Shown: positions 1-7,123, counted from the first letter of the stretch. The stretch is DNA of 14,227 bases from Pseudomonadota bacterium (GCA_023415605.1 JAEZKB010000357.1:1-14227); one strand, 5' to 3'. The notes: a model not told the origin generated them from the letters alone. Program-made: numbers and translations.

Positions 1-188
1 CTGCCGGTGAGGTACGACGTCGCGTAGGCCACCATCGCACCGAGCACGAGATTGCCCTCGAGCCCGAGATTGATGCGCCCCGATTTCTCGGTCAGCGTCT
101 CGCCCAGCGCCACGAACATGAACGGCGTCGACACGCGGATCGCGCCACCCAGCATGGCGATCAGCACGGTGAGAACGGCATTGTCCAT
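1..188 (-). CDS. ABC transporter permease, BPD_transp_2 family (second permease, partial)
   Basis: Only the first 62 residues are visible; the gene runs off the left edge. It starts with ATG at 188 and its start shares one base with the stop of the preceding permease (TGATG), which indicates translational coupling. The visible part has a hydrophobic first segment (about residues 4-16), then a TEKSGRINLGLEGNLVLGA stretch (residues 33-51). That stretch is a hallmark of the second permease in BMP/nucleoside and sugar importers of the YufQ/BmpC-permease type. It should pair with the upstream permease to form the inner-membrane channel. The full family length is usually about 300 residues. The ATPase that would power it is not in the window. 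Substrate cannot be read from this fragment. Confidence 0.9.
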   Translation of the reverse strand, partial: MDNAVLTVLIAMLGGAIRVSTPFMFVALGETLTEKSGRINLGLEGNLVLGAMVAYATSYLTG

Positions 189-1303
189 CAGGTGCGGTCC
201 CCCGTTGCCTTGATCTGGAAAATCTTGAAGCGGCCGTAGAAGGTGTCGCTGATCAGCAGCACCACGAACATGATGCCCCGCAGGACCAGAATCGTCGCAT
301 CCGGCATGCCCATGCGCCGCTGGATCACCCCGCCCGCCGCCGCCAGCGCGCCGAAGAGGATCGCGACCGGCACTACCGCCAGCGGATTCTGCCGCGCCAG
401 GAACGCCACCAGGATACCGGTGAACCCATAACCCGCCACCAGCGAGGCATTGGCCTGCCCGTGGATCGCCGCCACCTCGAAGAAGCCGGCGAGACCGGCG
501 CAGGCGCCGGCGATCATGCAACAACTGACCATCAGCCAGCCGACCGGCAGTCCCTGCGCTTTCGCGGCCCGCAGGTTGCCGCCGGTCATGCGCGCGGCAA
601 AGCCGAAGGTGGTGCGCGCCATCAGCACCCACAGGATGATGGCGAGCGCAATGCCGGCTGCGAAGCCCCAATGGATGTCGGTGCCGGGGATCGAGCCGAT
701 GCGATAAGCATCTCCGATTGGCATGGTGGACGGCTTGTTAGCCGAGGCCGGATCGCGCAGTGCCCCCTCGACGAAGAAGTTCATGATGGCGATGGCGATG
801 TAGCTCATCAGCAGCGACGCGATGGTCTCATTGACCCCGCGCGCATATTTGAGCCAGCCTGTGAGCCCCACCCAGAGCCCGCCAGTGACGATGCCGGTCA
901 CCGCCATGACCGGCAGCGTCATGAGGGGCGGCAGGCCATTGCTCACCAGCGGAATGGCGATGGCAGCGGAGGCGAACCCGCCCAGCACCAGCGCACCCTC
1001 ACCGCCGATCATGGTGAGGCCGATGCGTGCCGGGATGGCGAAGGCGAGTCCGGTGAGGATCAGTGGCGCCGCGCGCTGCAGCGAGTTCTGGATCGAAAAC
1101 GAGGAGCCGAAGCCACCGGTCCAGACCAGCGAATAGAAGGTCAGCGGATCCTTGCCGATGACCAGAAGAAATATCGAGAACAGCACCGCCGACGCCACCA
1201 GCGCCAGCACCGGTATGGTCACCGCCTCGGCAAACCGCAGTACCTGCAGGTTGGGCCCGCTACTGGCCTTGGCGGCGACGCTATCTGCGGTCTGGACAGT
1301 CAT
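188..1303 (-). CDS. ABC transporter permease, BPD_transp_2 family (first permease, YufP-like)
   Basis: A 371-residue polytopic inner-membrane protein. A short polar N-terminus (about 25 residues) precedes many hydrophobic segments, starting at about residues 28-50. The IGGEGALVLGG stretch near residue 100 matches the conserved loop of permeases working with BMP-family binding proteins (nucleoside, purine and some sugar importers). The length fits the longer, first permease of these pairs. A GGAG lies 11 bases before the ATG. It lies downstream of the binding-protein gene, separated by 195 bases that hold two stem-loops, and is directly coupled to the second permease. The family assignment is firm. 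A nucleoside or purine-like substrate is an inference from the binding protein and the oxygenase genes next door. Confidence 0.93.
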   Translation of the reverse strand: MTVQTADSVAAKASSGPNLQVLRFAEAVTIPVLALVASAVLFSIFLLVIGKDPLTFYSLVWTGGFGSSFSIQNSLQRAAPLILTGLAFAIPARIGLTMIGGEGALVLGGFASAAIAIPLVSNGLPPLMTLPVMAVTGIVTGGLWVGLTGWLKYARGVNETIASLLMSYIAIAIMNFFVEGALRDPASANKPSTMPIGDAYRIGSIPGTDIHWGFAAGIALAIILWVLMARTTFGFAARMTGGNLRAAKAQGLPVGWLMVSCCMIAGACAGLAGFFEVAAIHGQANASLVAGYGFTGILVAFLARQNPLAVVPVAILFGALAAAGGVIQRRMGMPDATILVLRGIMFVVLLISDTFYGRFKIFQIKATGDRT

Positions 1304-1329
1304 CGGCTGCGGCTCTCCGTTTCAGAGGA

Positions 1330-1402
1330 CCTCATCCTGAGCGTGTCGAAGGACGGGTCCGCGCGCACCGCCCACATGGCTCGACAGGCTCACCATTGAG
1401 GG
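1330..1402. repeat. REP-like inverted repeat between binding-protein and permease genes
   Basis: The left arm (1330-1354) carries CCTCATCCTGAGCGTGTCGA. The right arm (1376-1402), read on the other strand, carries CCTCA, then TGAGCCTGTCGA. The arms form an imperfect palindrome around a GC-rich centre. The TGAGC-x-TGTCGAAGG core is a short intergenic repeat found in many alphaproteobacterial genomes. It sits in the gap between the binding-protein gene and the first permease, where such repeats are often tolerated and can change mRNA decay. Confidence 0.6.
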
Positions 1403-1413
1403 CTCAACTCGGC

Positions 1414-1439
1414 CGGTGGCCGGGCGCACCCGACCACCG
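1414..1439 (-). other. Strong stem-loop downstream of the binding-protein gene
   Basis: CGGTGGCCGGG and CCCGACCACCG form an 11-position stem with a single mismatch and a 4-base CGCA loop. It lies 60 bases past the stop of the binding-protein gene. No T-run follows on the minus strand, so it is not a clear intrinsic terminator. In binding-protein-dependent importers a stem-loop at this place often stabilises the upstream mRNA, giving more binding protein than permease. That role is inferred here. Confidence 0.55.
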
Positions 1440-1498
1440 TATTGGGTTGCAGCGCGAGGCGGTGTGCACCCACCATCCCACGCCGCAAGCTCATCAGA

Positions 1499-2599
1499 TC
1501 AGGTGATCGACCCCTGCACGCCCTCGAGCAGCCAGTTCATGCCGTCGAGATAGGGGTCGTAGTTGTCGTAGTCCTTGTCGACCACGACGTTGCCGGCATT
1601 GTCCTTGAGCGTGCCCTTGTAGATCGGGGCGCCGCCCTTGAGCGCTTCAATGGCCGCGTCCGCGGCCTTGATGGCTTCAGGCGTTGCGCCGGCGCCGTAG
1701 GGCGAATTGCGCAGCATGTCATTATTGTAGCCGCCCACCATGAAGTTCGGAGGCGTCTTGCCGGCCGCGATATCGTCGGCATAGGCCTTGTAGATCGTCT
1801 CCCACTTGTATTCGGCGCCGGTGATGAAGCCTTTAGGCGCCAGCGGGGCCTGGCTGGCATTGTGGCCGGCGGTCTTGACGCCGCGCGCCTCGGCCGTCTC
1901 GATCACGACCTTCGGGCTGTCCACATGGCAGGTAATGACTTCGCAGCCGGCATCGACCAGCGCGTTGGTGGCCTCCGCCTCGCGGACAGGAAGGCTCCAC
2001 TCGCCGGTGAAGATCACCTGCACCGTGGCGTTCGGGTTCACCGAGCGCGCGCCGAGCAGCACTGAGTTGATGTTGGAAAGCACCGACGGGATCGGCTTGG
2101 CGGCGACGAAACCGATCTTCCCGCCCGAGCTGAGGCCCGCGGCGACGCCATCCACATAGTGTGCCTGGTTGAGATAGGGGAAGTAGGAGCCCGCGTTCGG
2201 CGGATCGGTGTCCTTGTTCCAGAGGGGCGCCGCGTGCCGGAAGGTCACATCCGGGTACTTCTTGGCCAGGTCCACTACGAACGGATTGTAGTAGCCGAAC
2301 GAGGTGGCGAGGATCAGGTTGGCGCCATCGAGGTTGATCATCGACTCCATCGACTTGGCGACAGCGTCGGTCTCGGGCACGTTTTCTTCTTCGACAACGG
2401 TGATGCCGGACACGGCCTTCAGCGCCTCGACGGAAACGGCGTGCGCTTGGTTCCAGCCAAAATCGTCCTTCGGACCGACATAGACGATGCCGAGAATGAC
2501 GTTGGTCTGTCCCCTGGCGAGGCCAAACGGCAGAGCCGACGCAGCGAGGCCGGCGGCGCCGGCCCTCAGCAGCGAGCGGCGAGAAAGCGAAAAGGTCAT
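1499..2599 (-). CDS. BMP family ABC transporter substrate-binding protein (Tat-exported)
   Basis: A 366-residue periplasmic binding protein of the Bmp/Med/PnrA family, which binds nucleosides, purines and related ligands. The ATG at 2599 is chosen because it is preceded by AGGGAA about 9 bases away and opens a twin-arginine signal (S-R-R-S-L-L at residues 5-10, then an alanine-rich segment ending in LARGQ); the open frame upstream has no comparable start. The mature protein begins with the family pattern ILGIVYVGPKDDFGWNQAHA. A GYYNPFVVDLAKKYPDVTF segment and a GGKIGFVAA strand follow, as in BMP proteins. It heads an importer operon with the two permeases and is divergent from a Rieske oxygenase operon. 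Family certain; ligand unknown, with a purine-type compound plausible from the neighbours. Confidence 0.94.
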   Translation of the reverse strand: MTFSLSRRSLLRAGAAGLAASALPFGLARGQTNVILGIVYVGPKDDFGWNQAHAVSVEALKAVSGITVVEEENVPETDAVAKSMESMINLDGANLILATSFGYYNPFVVDLAKKYPDVTFRHAAPLWNKDTDPPNAGSYFPYLNQAHYVDGVAAGLSSGGKIGFVAAKPIPSVLSNINSVLLGARSVNPNATVQVIFTGEWSLPVREAEATNALVDAGCEVITCHVDSPKVVIETAEARGVKTAGHNASQAPLAPKGFITGAEYKWETIYKAYADDIAAGKTPPNFMVGGYNNDMLRNSPYGAGATPEAIKAADAAIEALKGGAPIYKGTLKDNAGNVVVDKDYDNYDPYLDGMNWLLEGVQGSIT

Positions 2600-2726
2600 G
2601 ACGTGGTTCCCTGAATTGCACCCATTCAGAGCCTGCCAACCCGTACCGGCAGCGCCCATGATCTTGACAATGCAATAGATGTGCCAAGGGACAGACCGAT
2701 CGAACCGGGAGAATTCACTAATGAAA

Positions 2727-2753
2727 ATCATAGGCTTATAGAGACGAGGTCAA
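2727..2753 (-). promoter_or_regulatory. Possible promoter of the importer operon
   Basis: On the minus strand TTGACC (2753-2748) is followed after 15 bases by TATGAT (2732-2727). Both hexamers are good but the spacing is shorter than the usual 16-18 bases. A transcript starting near 2720 would have a leader of about 120 bases before the binding-protein ATG. Confidence 0.35.
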
Positions 2754-2810
2754 GATCCCGCTTGCCAGCCACCGGCTCCGGATGCTTAAAGAATCCACGC
2801 TTCCGACTTT

Positions 2811-2852
2811 GTTGCATATTTTTTAAGCAAGTTATGCGTCGTTGCATACAAT
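2811..2852 (+). promoter_or_regulatory. Operator-like repeat cluster and -10 element before the Rieske operon
   Basis: GTTGCATA occurs twice (2811-2818 and 2841-2848), exactly 30 bases apart, about three helix turns. An inverted TATGC (2833-2837) lies between them, giving GCATA, TATGC, GCATA in alternating orientation. The right copy belongs to TTGCATACAA (2842-2851), a TTG-N4-CAA near-palindrome like those bound by FCD-type GntR regulators. It overlaps TACAAT (2847-2852), a near-perfect -10; no strong -35 is seen 17 bases upstream. A regulator bound here would cover the promoter. The pattern is seen directly; the regulator family is inference, and no regulator gene is in the window. Confidence 0.5.
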
Positions 2853-2868
2853 TCGTGGATAGACGTTA

Positions 2869-3453
2869 ATGACGACCGGTTGGACCCCTATTGCCCTCTC
2901 GCGCGACGTGCCCGCGGGCGTCACCCGCGCCGTCATCGTAGAGGGCGCCGAGTTGGTGATCTGGCGCGGTGATGGCTCCGCCCATGTTTGGGAAGATCGC
3001 TGCCCGCATCGCGGCATGCGCCTGAGCCTCGGCTTTGTGCGCGACAACTCGCTCAACTGCCTCTACCACGGCTGGCAATATGGAGCCTCGTCGAGCTGCA
3101 TCCGCATTCCCGCCCATCCCGACCTCGCCGTCTCGCCCACCATCAAGGCCAACGCCTATGAGAGCGCCGAAGCCGGCGGCCTCATCTGGGTCCGCATAGC
3201 CGGAGCCGAGCCCCTGCCGGCGCTCGACGAGAACGTCACCCCCGTACTGAGCCTGGCGGTCGAAGTCGACGGCCTCGATGGCGCCAACCTCGCCATGCCC
3301 TTCGAGGGCGGCCAGTTGCATCTGCGCTGGCACAAGGTCGGCCCCGGCCGCATCATGGTGCATGCAGTGATGGCTGGCAGCGGTGATCTCGCCCGCGCCG
3401 CCGCCTACCTCCGCAGCATGCGGAACGACATGGAACAGGGAGCCGCGGCATGA
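2869..3453 (+). CDS. Stand-alone Rieske [2Fe-2S] protein
   Basis: A 194-residue soluble protein. Residues about 5-112 form a Rieske domain with the complete cluster motif C45-P-H47 and, after 16 residues, C64-LY-H67, followed by GWQY. This motif is typical of aromatic ring-hydroxylating or N-demethylating oxygenases. The mononuclear-iron motif (N-x2-D-x2-H-x4-H) is absent. The C-terminal 75 residues resemble no catalytic domain I can identify and may be a remnant. It therefore probably passes electrons rather than oxidising substrate. Its stop overlaps the next start (ATGA at 3450-3453), and the next gene encodes a catalytic subunit that lacks exactly this cluster. It could donate electrons to that subunit as the extra Rieske domain of NdmD does for NdmC. 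No reductase gene is visible nearby. Confidence 0.85.
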   Translation: MTTGWTPIALSRDVPAGVTRAVIVEGAELVIWRGDGSAHVWEDRCPHRGMRLSLGFVRDNSLNCLYHGWQYGASSSCIRIPAHPDLAVSPTIKANAYESAEAGGLIWVRIAGAEPLPALDENVTPVLSLAVEVDGLDGANLAMPFEGGQLHLRWHKVGPGRIMVHAVMAGSGDLARAAAYLRSMRNDMEQGAAA

Positions 3454-4319
3454 CGCTCACGACAGACAAAGCCGCACTCGACCAGTGGTACGTCCTCGGC
3501 GCCCTCCGCGATTTTCCCAAAGGCGAAACCGTCGCCACGCGCCTCCTCGGCGGCGCTCTCACGGTCACCCGTCGGGACGACGGTGTCGAGGTCATCGGTG
3601 AAGGCCGAGCCCTCCCCGTGCGCACCGACTACAATCATGTCTGGACCAGCTTCGGCACCCCGGCCCGCGATGTCTTCGCCCTGCCGGAAGCGGCCGAGGT
3701 GGACCGCCGCTGGATTTATTGCGGCGGCGTCCATGTCCGCGCCTCGGGTCTGCGGTTGATCGAAAACTTCCTCGACCTCGCCCACTTCCCCTATGTCCAC
3801 AGCGATATCCTCGGTTCGGAAGAAAAGCCGGAAGTCGCGAAATACGATGTCGAACAGCGCCGCGATGTCGATGAACTCTGGGCCACCAAATGCGAGTTCT
3901 TCCAGCCCAAGGCGGCGGCGGCGTCGGACGAGGGCCAGATCAGTCAGTACATGTATCGCGTGGTATCGCCCTTCAACGTCATGCTCTACAAGACGCCGCC
4001 GACCGCACCCAACCGCTGGGACGTGATCGCGCTTTTCGTGCAGCCGCTCGATGAGATCGAAAGCGTCGCTCACCCTTTCATGCTGGTGATCGACGACACC
4101 AGCACCGACGCCGAGATCATCCAGTTCCAGCAGATGATCTTCCTTCAGGACAAGATCGTGCTCGAGAACCAGCGCCCGCTGCTGCTGCCGCTGCAGCCCG
4201 GCCGCGAAACCCCGACCCGCGCCGATCTCAGCTCCGTACTCTACCGCCGCTGGCTCAAGGAGAAGGCATTGACCTTCGGCACCGAGGCGCGAACCGACGG
4301 AGCGGCTGTCATTGCCTAG
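3450..4319 (+). CDS. Rieske-type oxygenase catalytic subunit lacking its Rieske cluster (NdmC-like)
   Basis: A 289-residue protein related to the vanillate O-demethylase/N-demethylase branch of Rieske oxygenases. The mononuclear iron site is intact: E105-N106-x2-D109-x2-H112-x4-H117 in ENFLDLAHFPYVH, with D234 in FLQDKIVLENQRP as the likely third ligand. The first 80 residues start like a Rieske domain (DQWYVLGALRDFPKGE) but both C-x-H and C-x2-H pairs are gone, so the fold is kept as a shell without a cluster. Electrons must come from another protein; the preceding gene is the obvious candidate. NdmC, the 7-methylxanthine N7-demethylase subunit, has this same loss and depends on a GST-like partner, as found here. 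The substrate is unproven; oxidative N- or O-demethylation is the best guess. Confidence 0.82.
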   Translation: MTLTTDKAALDQWYVLGALRDFPKGETVATRLLGGALTVTRRDDGVEVIGEGRALPVRTDYNHVWTSFGTPARDVFALPEAAEVDRRWIYCGGVHVRASGLRLIENFLDLAHFPYVHSDILGSEEKPEVAKYDVEQRRDVDELWATKCEFFQPKAAAASDEGQISQYMYRVVSPFNVMLYKTPPTAPNRWDVIALFVQPLDEIESVAHPFMLVIDDTSTDAEIIQFQQMIFLQDKIVLENQRPLLLPLQPGRETPTRADLSSVLYRRWLKEKALTFGTEARTDGAAVIA

Positions 4320-4911
4320 GCTCTACGACTATGTGTTGTCCGACGGCTGCTACAAGGTGCGCCTGCTGCTCAGCCTGCTCGGCGTGGCCTACACGCGCCA
4401 AGCCGTCGACTTCTTCCCCGGCCGCGAGCACGAGAGCGAAGCGTTCCGGGCCATCAACCCGGCAGGCACCCTGCCCGTCCTCGACGACGATGGCGTGGTC
4501 CTCAACGGCGCCGAGACCATTCTCGCCCACCTTGCCCGCAAGCATGATGCCGATTGGCTGGCGCCCACCAATCGCTGGCTCCAGTTCGCCGGCAGGGAAA
4601 TGGCTGCGCTCTCAGAAGCTCGCCTCGTCTCACTGCTTGGCCTGCCAGGCGATCTGCCGGTTCTGCGCAAGGCCGGTCGCCGCGCTTTGCGCGATCTCGA
4701 AGATCACCTCAGCGATCGCCAACTTGCCGGCTTGGATTGGGTGGAGGGGGACCGCGTCAGCATCGCCGACATTGCGCTCTTCCCGCATGTGGCGTTGAGC
4801 CACGACGCCGGCATTGGTCTCGAGGACTATCCGGCACTCAACCTCTGGCAACGGCGCGTTCGCAAGCTGCAGCGTTTCATCGGCATGCCGGGCATCCCCG
4901 ACTACTTCTGA
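4312..4911 (+). CDS. Glutathione S-transferase-like protein (NdmE-like partner candidate)
   Basis: A 199-residue soluble protein with a thioredoxin-like N-terminal domain (about residues 3-78) and a helical C-terminal domain (about 88-195). Seen in the first domain: a start strand LYDYVLS, DGCYKVRLLLSLLG for helix 1, the cis-proline loop TLPVL (P55), and GAETI (E68-T69) for the glutathione-carboxylate site. The start is a TTG at 4312 overlapping the previous gene by 8 bases, with GGAG 9 bases upstream; no ATG or GTG suits better. The overlap means it is translated with the split oxygenase. In caffeine degradation, NdmE is a GST-like protein required by NdmC for structure rather than for conjugation, and the same role is inferred here. 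A separate detoxifying GST is the alternative. Confidence 0.85.
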   Translation: MPRLYDYVLSDGCYKVRLLLSLLGVAYTRQAVDFFPGREHESEAFRAINPAGTLPVLDDDGVVLNGAETILAHLARKHDADWLAPTNRWLQFAGREMAALSEARLVSLLGLPGDLPVLRKAGRRALRDLEDHLSDRQLAGLDWVEGDRVSIADIALFPHVALSHDAGIGLEDYPALNLWQRRVRKLQRFIGMPGIPDYF

Positions 4912-5219
4912 CGAATCGAGAATCCGGGCGCCAGTTCGTCGGGTTCGCCGAGCGGGCGCACGTCGTCGATCAGGGCATCGAGGGGCCCGAGCGTACAGGC
5001 CATTTCCAGCGCCCCGACCAGCGCTTCCGGCCCTGCGACGGCGAGGCTCACGGTCTGATCGTCATTGGCCGCAACCCAGCCATCGAGCCCGAGCCACTGC
5101 GCCCGCTCGACCACGAAGTCGAGATAGCTCGGCACGTTCATGCGGCCCGAAATGGACCAGCGTACGCGCACCGGTGCGCCGCCCTCCACGTCGCTCGAAT
5201 ATTCAAGTTTGCGCTGCAT
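4902..5219 (-). CDS. Acylphosphatase-like protein lacking both catalytic residues
   Basis: A 105-residue protein whose pattern follows acylphosphatase from end to end: VRWSISGR near residues 19-26, helix 1, LGLDGWV (43-49), VAGPEALVGAL (61-71), LGPLDALIDDV (78-88) and a C-terminal GFSIRQK. In acylphosphatases the phosphate-binding Arg is the last residue of GRVQGVGFR; here an ungapped reading puts Leu33 there. The catalytic Asn of GWVxN is Ala51, with an Asn one place later. It is probably a binding or regulatory relic rather than an enzyme. The ATG at 5219 is preferred because it starts the domain, although the nearest GAGGA is 13 bases away; GTG at 5231 is an alternative. Its 3' end overlaps the convergent GST gene by 10 bases. 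Confidence 0.68.
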   Translation of the reverse strand: MQRKLEYSSDVEGGAPVRVRWSISGRMNVPSYLDFVVERAQWLGLDGWVAANDDQTVSLAVAGPEALVGALEMACTLGPLDALIDDVRPLGEPDELAPGFSIRQK

Positions 5220-5375
5220 CGAATTGCTCACGTCCTCATTCGACCTTTTGGGGTCGACGCGCGCAATGCCTATATCGCAGTGAACACCGCATGAACCGCC
5301 TGACCAGCATCGCGTCACTCACTGGACAAGATGATGGAATAGGCATTCTATTCTGGAAATTCTGGAACGACTGAT

Positions 5376-7040
5376 TTGAACCCCTACCTTCTGCTTCTCC
5401 ACCTTGCCGGCGCCATCGCCCTGCTGCTCTGGGCAGTCAGGATGGTCCGCACCGGCGTGGAACGCAGTCAGGAACCACTCTTGAAGCGCGTGCTGCGCCA
5501 GTCTGGCGGCGGCCGCATCCAAGCCGCGGGTATCGGCGCAGTTATCGCCATCCTGCTCCAGAGCTCCACTGCCGTTGCCATTCTCGCTGCCGGCTTTGCC
5601 GCCTCGGGCGTGCTCACGCTCGCCACCGGCCTTGCACTCATGCTGGGCGCCGATCTCGGCTCGTCGCTGGTGGTGCAAATCCTCTCGGTCGATCTCGAAT
5701 GGCTGACCCCCGTGCTGCTGCTCGCCGGCGCCGTACTCTTCTTCAAGGGCCAGACGCGCGAGCTCAAGCAGGCGGGCCGCATTGTCATCGGCATCGCGCT
5801 GATCCTCGTGTCGTTGCGCATGATCGGCGAGGCGACGGCGCCGCTTCGCGATGCCACGTTCCTGCCCGATGTCATCGGCTATCTCCGCAACGACATCCTC
5901 ACCGCGTTTATCCTCGGCGCCGCCTTCACCTGGATCGTGCATTCGAGCGTGGCTTCAGTGCTGCTGATCGCCGCCTTTGCCGGCCAGGGGCTGGTGCCGC
6001 TCGAACTCGGCGTGTCGCTGCTCTGCGGCGCCAATCTCGGCGGCGGACTCATCGCCGTCGGCCTGACCCGCCAGAGTGCCGTGGAAGCCCGCCGTATCAC
6101 TTGGGGCAATCTCACCTTCCGCGGCCTCGGCGCCGTGCTAGCGCTTGTCGCCTTCCACTTCCTGCAGCCGCCAGCGACCCTGCTCGGCGATACTGCTGCG
6201 CGGCAGGTGATCAATTTCCACCTCGCCTTCAACGTCGTGCTGCTGATCGTCTGCCTGCCGCTGACCGGCATCGTCGCCGCGGGGATCGAAAAGCTGGTCA
6301 AGCCCAAGCCGACGCCCGAGGAACTCGCCAACCCGCTGGCCGAGGCTCCAAGCTGCCTCGACCAGGCGGTGATCGGCATGCCGGCGCTCGCACTGGCCTC
6401 CGCTACCCGCGAGCTGCTGCGCATGGCCGAAATCATCGAGCGCATGCTGCAGCCGCTGATGGAACTTTACGAGACCGGCGACCCCGAAAAGATCAAGCAG
6501 GCGCGGGCGCTGGAAAAGGCCGTCGACCAGGCCCAGTCCGAGATCAAGCTCTATCTCGCCAAGATCGACTATACCGGCGAAGCCGAGGCCCAGCGCGGCC
6601 ACGAGCTCTCCAACTTCGCCATCAATCTCGAATATGTCGGCGACGCCATTTCCAAGACGCTGCTGAAGCTCGCCGAAACCCGCCGCGACCAGAAGCTCAG
6701 CTTCTCCCCCGAAGGCTGGCGCGAACTCAACGAGCTGCACCACCGGGTGATGGCCAACATGCGGCTGGCGCTCAACGTGCTGGTGTCGAAGGATCGCGAG
6801 TCCGCCCGCCAGCTGCTCATGGAAAAGGCCGCCGTCAGCACCGCCGAGCGCCAGAGCTACGGCCAGCACCTCAATCGCCTGCGCTCGGGCACGGCGCAGA
6901 GCGTCGAGACCAGCAATATCCATCTGGAAACCGTGCGGGCACTGAAAACCATCAACTCGCTCTTCGCCAGCGTCGCCTACCCCATCCTGCAGCAATCCGG
7001 CGATCTGCTCGACAGCCGCCTCGCCAAGAACCAGGGCTGA
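5376..7040 (+). CDS. Na/Pi cotransporter family protein with C-terminal PhoU-like domain
   Basis: A 554-residue inner-membrane protein. The first 310 residues are hydrophobic and contain the duplicated Na/Pi-cotransporter repeat. The first repeat has the QSST motif (residues 62-65) in LLQSSTAVAIL. The second has HSSVA (189-193), with His in place of Gln. GADLGSSL (91-98) and GANLGGGL (218-225) follow the two repeats. Residues about 335-550 are helical and charged, as in the PhoU-like regulatory domain often fused here. It likely imports phosphate with sodium, or senses phosphate. The start is a TTG at 5376 with GGAA about 10 bases upstream; an in-frame ATG at 5331 hits TAG two codons later, so it cannot be the start. 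It is divergent from the acylphosphatase-like gene. Confidence 0.88.
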   Translation: MNPYLLLLHLAGAIALLLWAVRMVRTGVERSQEPLLKRVLRQSGGGRIQAAGIGAVIAILLQSSTAVAILAAGFAASGVLTLATGLALMLGADLGSSLVVQILSVDLEWLTPVLLLAGAVLFFKGQTRELKQAGRIVIGIALILVSLRMIGEATAPLRDATFLPDVIGYLRNDILTAFILGAAFTWIVHSSVASVLLIAAFAGQGLVPLELGVSLLCGANLGGGLIAVGLTRQSAVEARRITWGNLTFRGLGAVLALVAFHFLQPPATLLGDTAARQVINFHLAFNVVLLIVCLPLTGIVAAGIEKLVKPKPTPEELANPLAEAPSCLDQAVIGMPALALASATRELLRMAEIIERMLQPLMELYETGDPEKIKQARALEKAVDQAQSEIKLYLAKIDYTGEAEAQRGHELSNFAINLEYVGDAISKTLLKLAETRRDQKLSFSPEGWRELNELHHRVMANMRLALNVLVSKDRESARQLLMEKAAVSTAERQSYGQHLNRLRSGTAQSVETSNIHLETVRALKTINSLFASVAYPILQQSGDLLDSRLAKNQG

Positions 7041-7055
7041 GCCAAGTTGAGCTAA

Positions 7056-7084
7056 ATGCCACGCCGGCGTTTACCGGCTGGCAT
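7056..7084. other. Imperfect palindrome after the Na/Pi gene
   Basis: ATGCCA and TGGCAT form the outer arms, with CCGG/CCGG inside and a short loop. It lies 15 bases after the Na/Pi stop. It lacks a T-run, so it may slow or end transcription only weakly, or protect the mRNA 3' end. Confidence 0.4.
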
Positions 7085-7123
7085 ACCGTTGTGGGCTAAG
7101 ACGAGGTTCTCAAGGAGTCTCGC

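Noticed and set aside
461..1399. 312-residue plus-strand open frame opposite the first permease
   Set aside because: Its product is a low-complexity, charged, His/Asp/Gly-rich translation typical of the antisense frame of a GC-rich gene. The minus-strand permease explains the region.
2600..2720. Purine-type riboswitch in the binding-protein leader
   Set aside because: No purine-aptamer junction sequence or convincing three-way pairing was visible by eye in the roughly 120-base leader.
2869..4319. One Rieske oxygenase gene broken in two by a frameshift
   Set aside because: The second protein has its own Rieske-like N-terminal region and the first has its own tail, so they are not halves of one chain. 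The ATGA overlap looks like normal coupling.
5331..5342. ATG start for the Na/Pi gene at 5331
   Set aside because: It is in frame but followed by ATG, GAA and then TAG, so it cannot lead into the protein.
7056..7084. Rho-independent terminator after the Na/Pi gene
   Set aside because: The palindrome is good but no T-run follows on either strand, so it is listed only as a stem-loop.
5699..7099. 466-residue plus-strand frame inside the Na/Pi gene
   Set aside because: Arg/Ala/Pro-rich out-of-frame translation; the Na/Pi frame has the real motifs.
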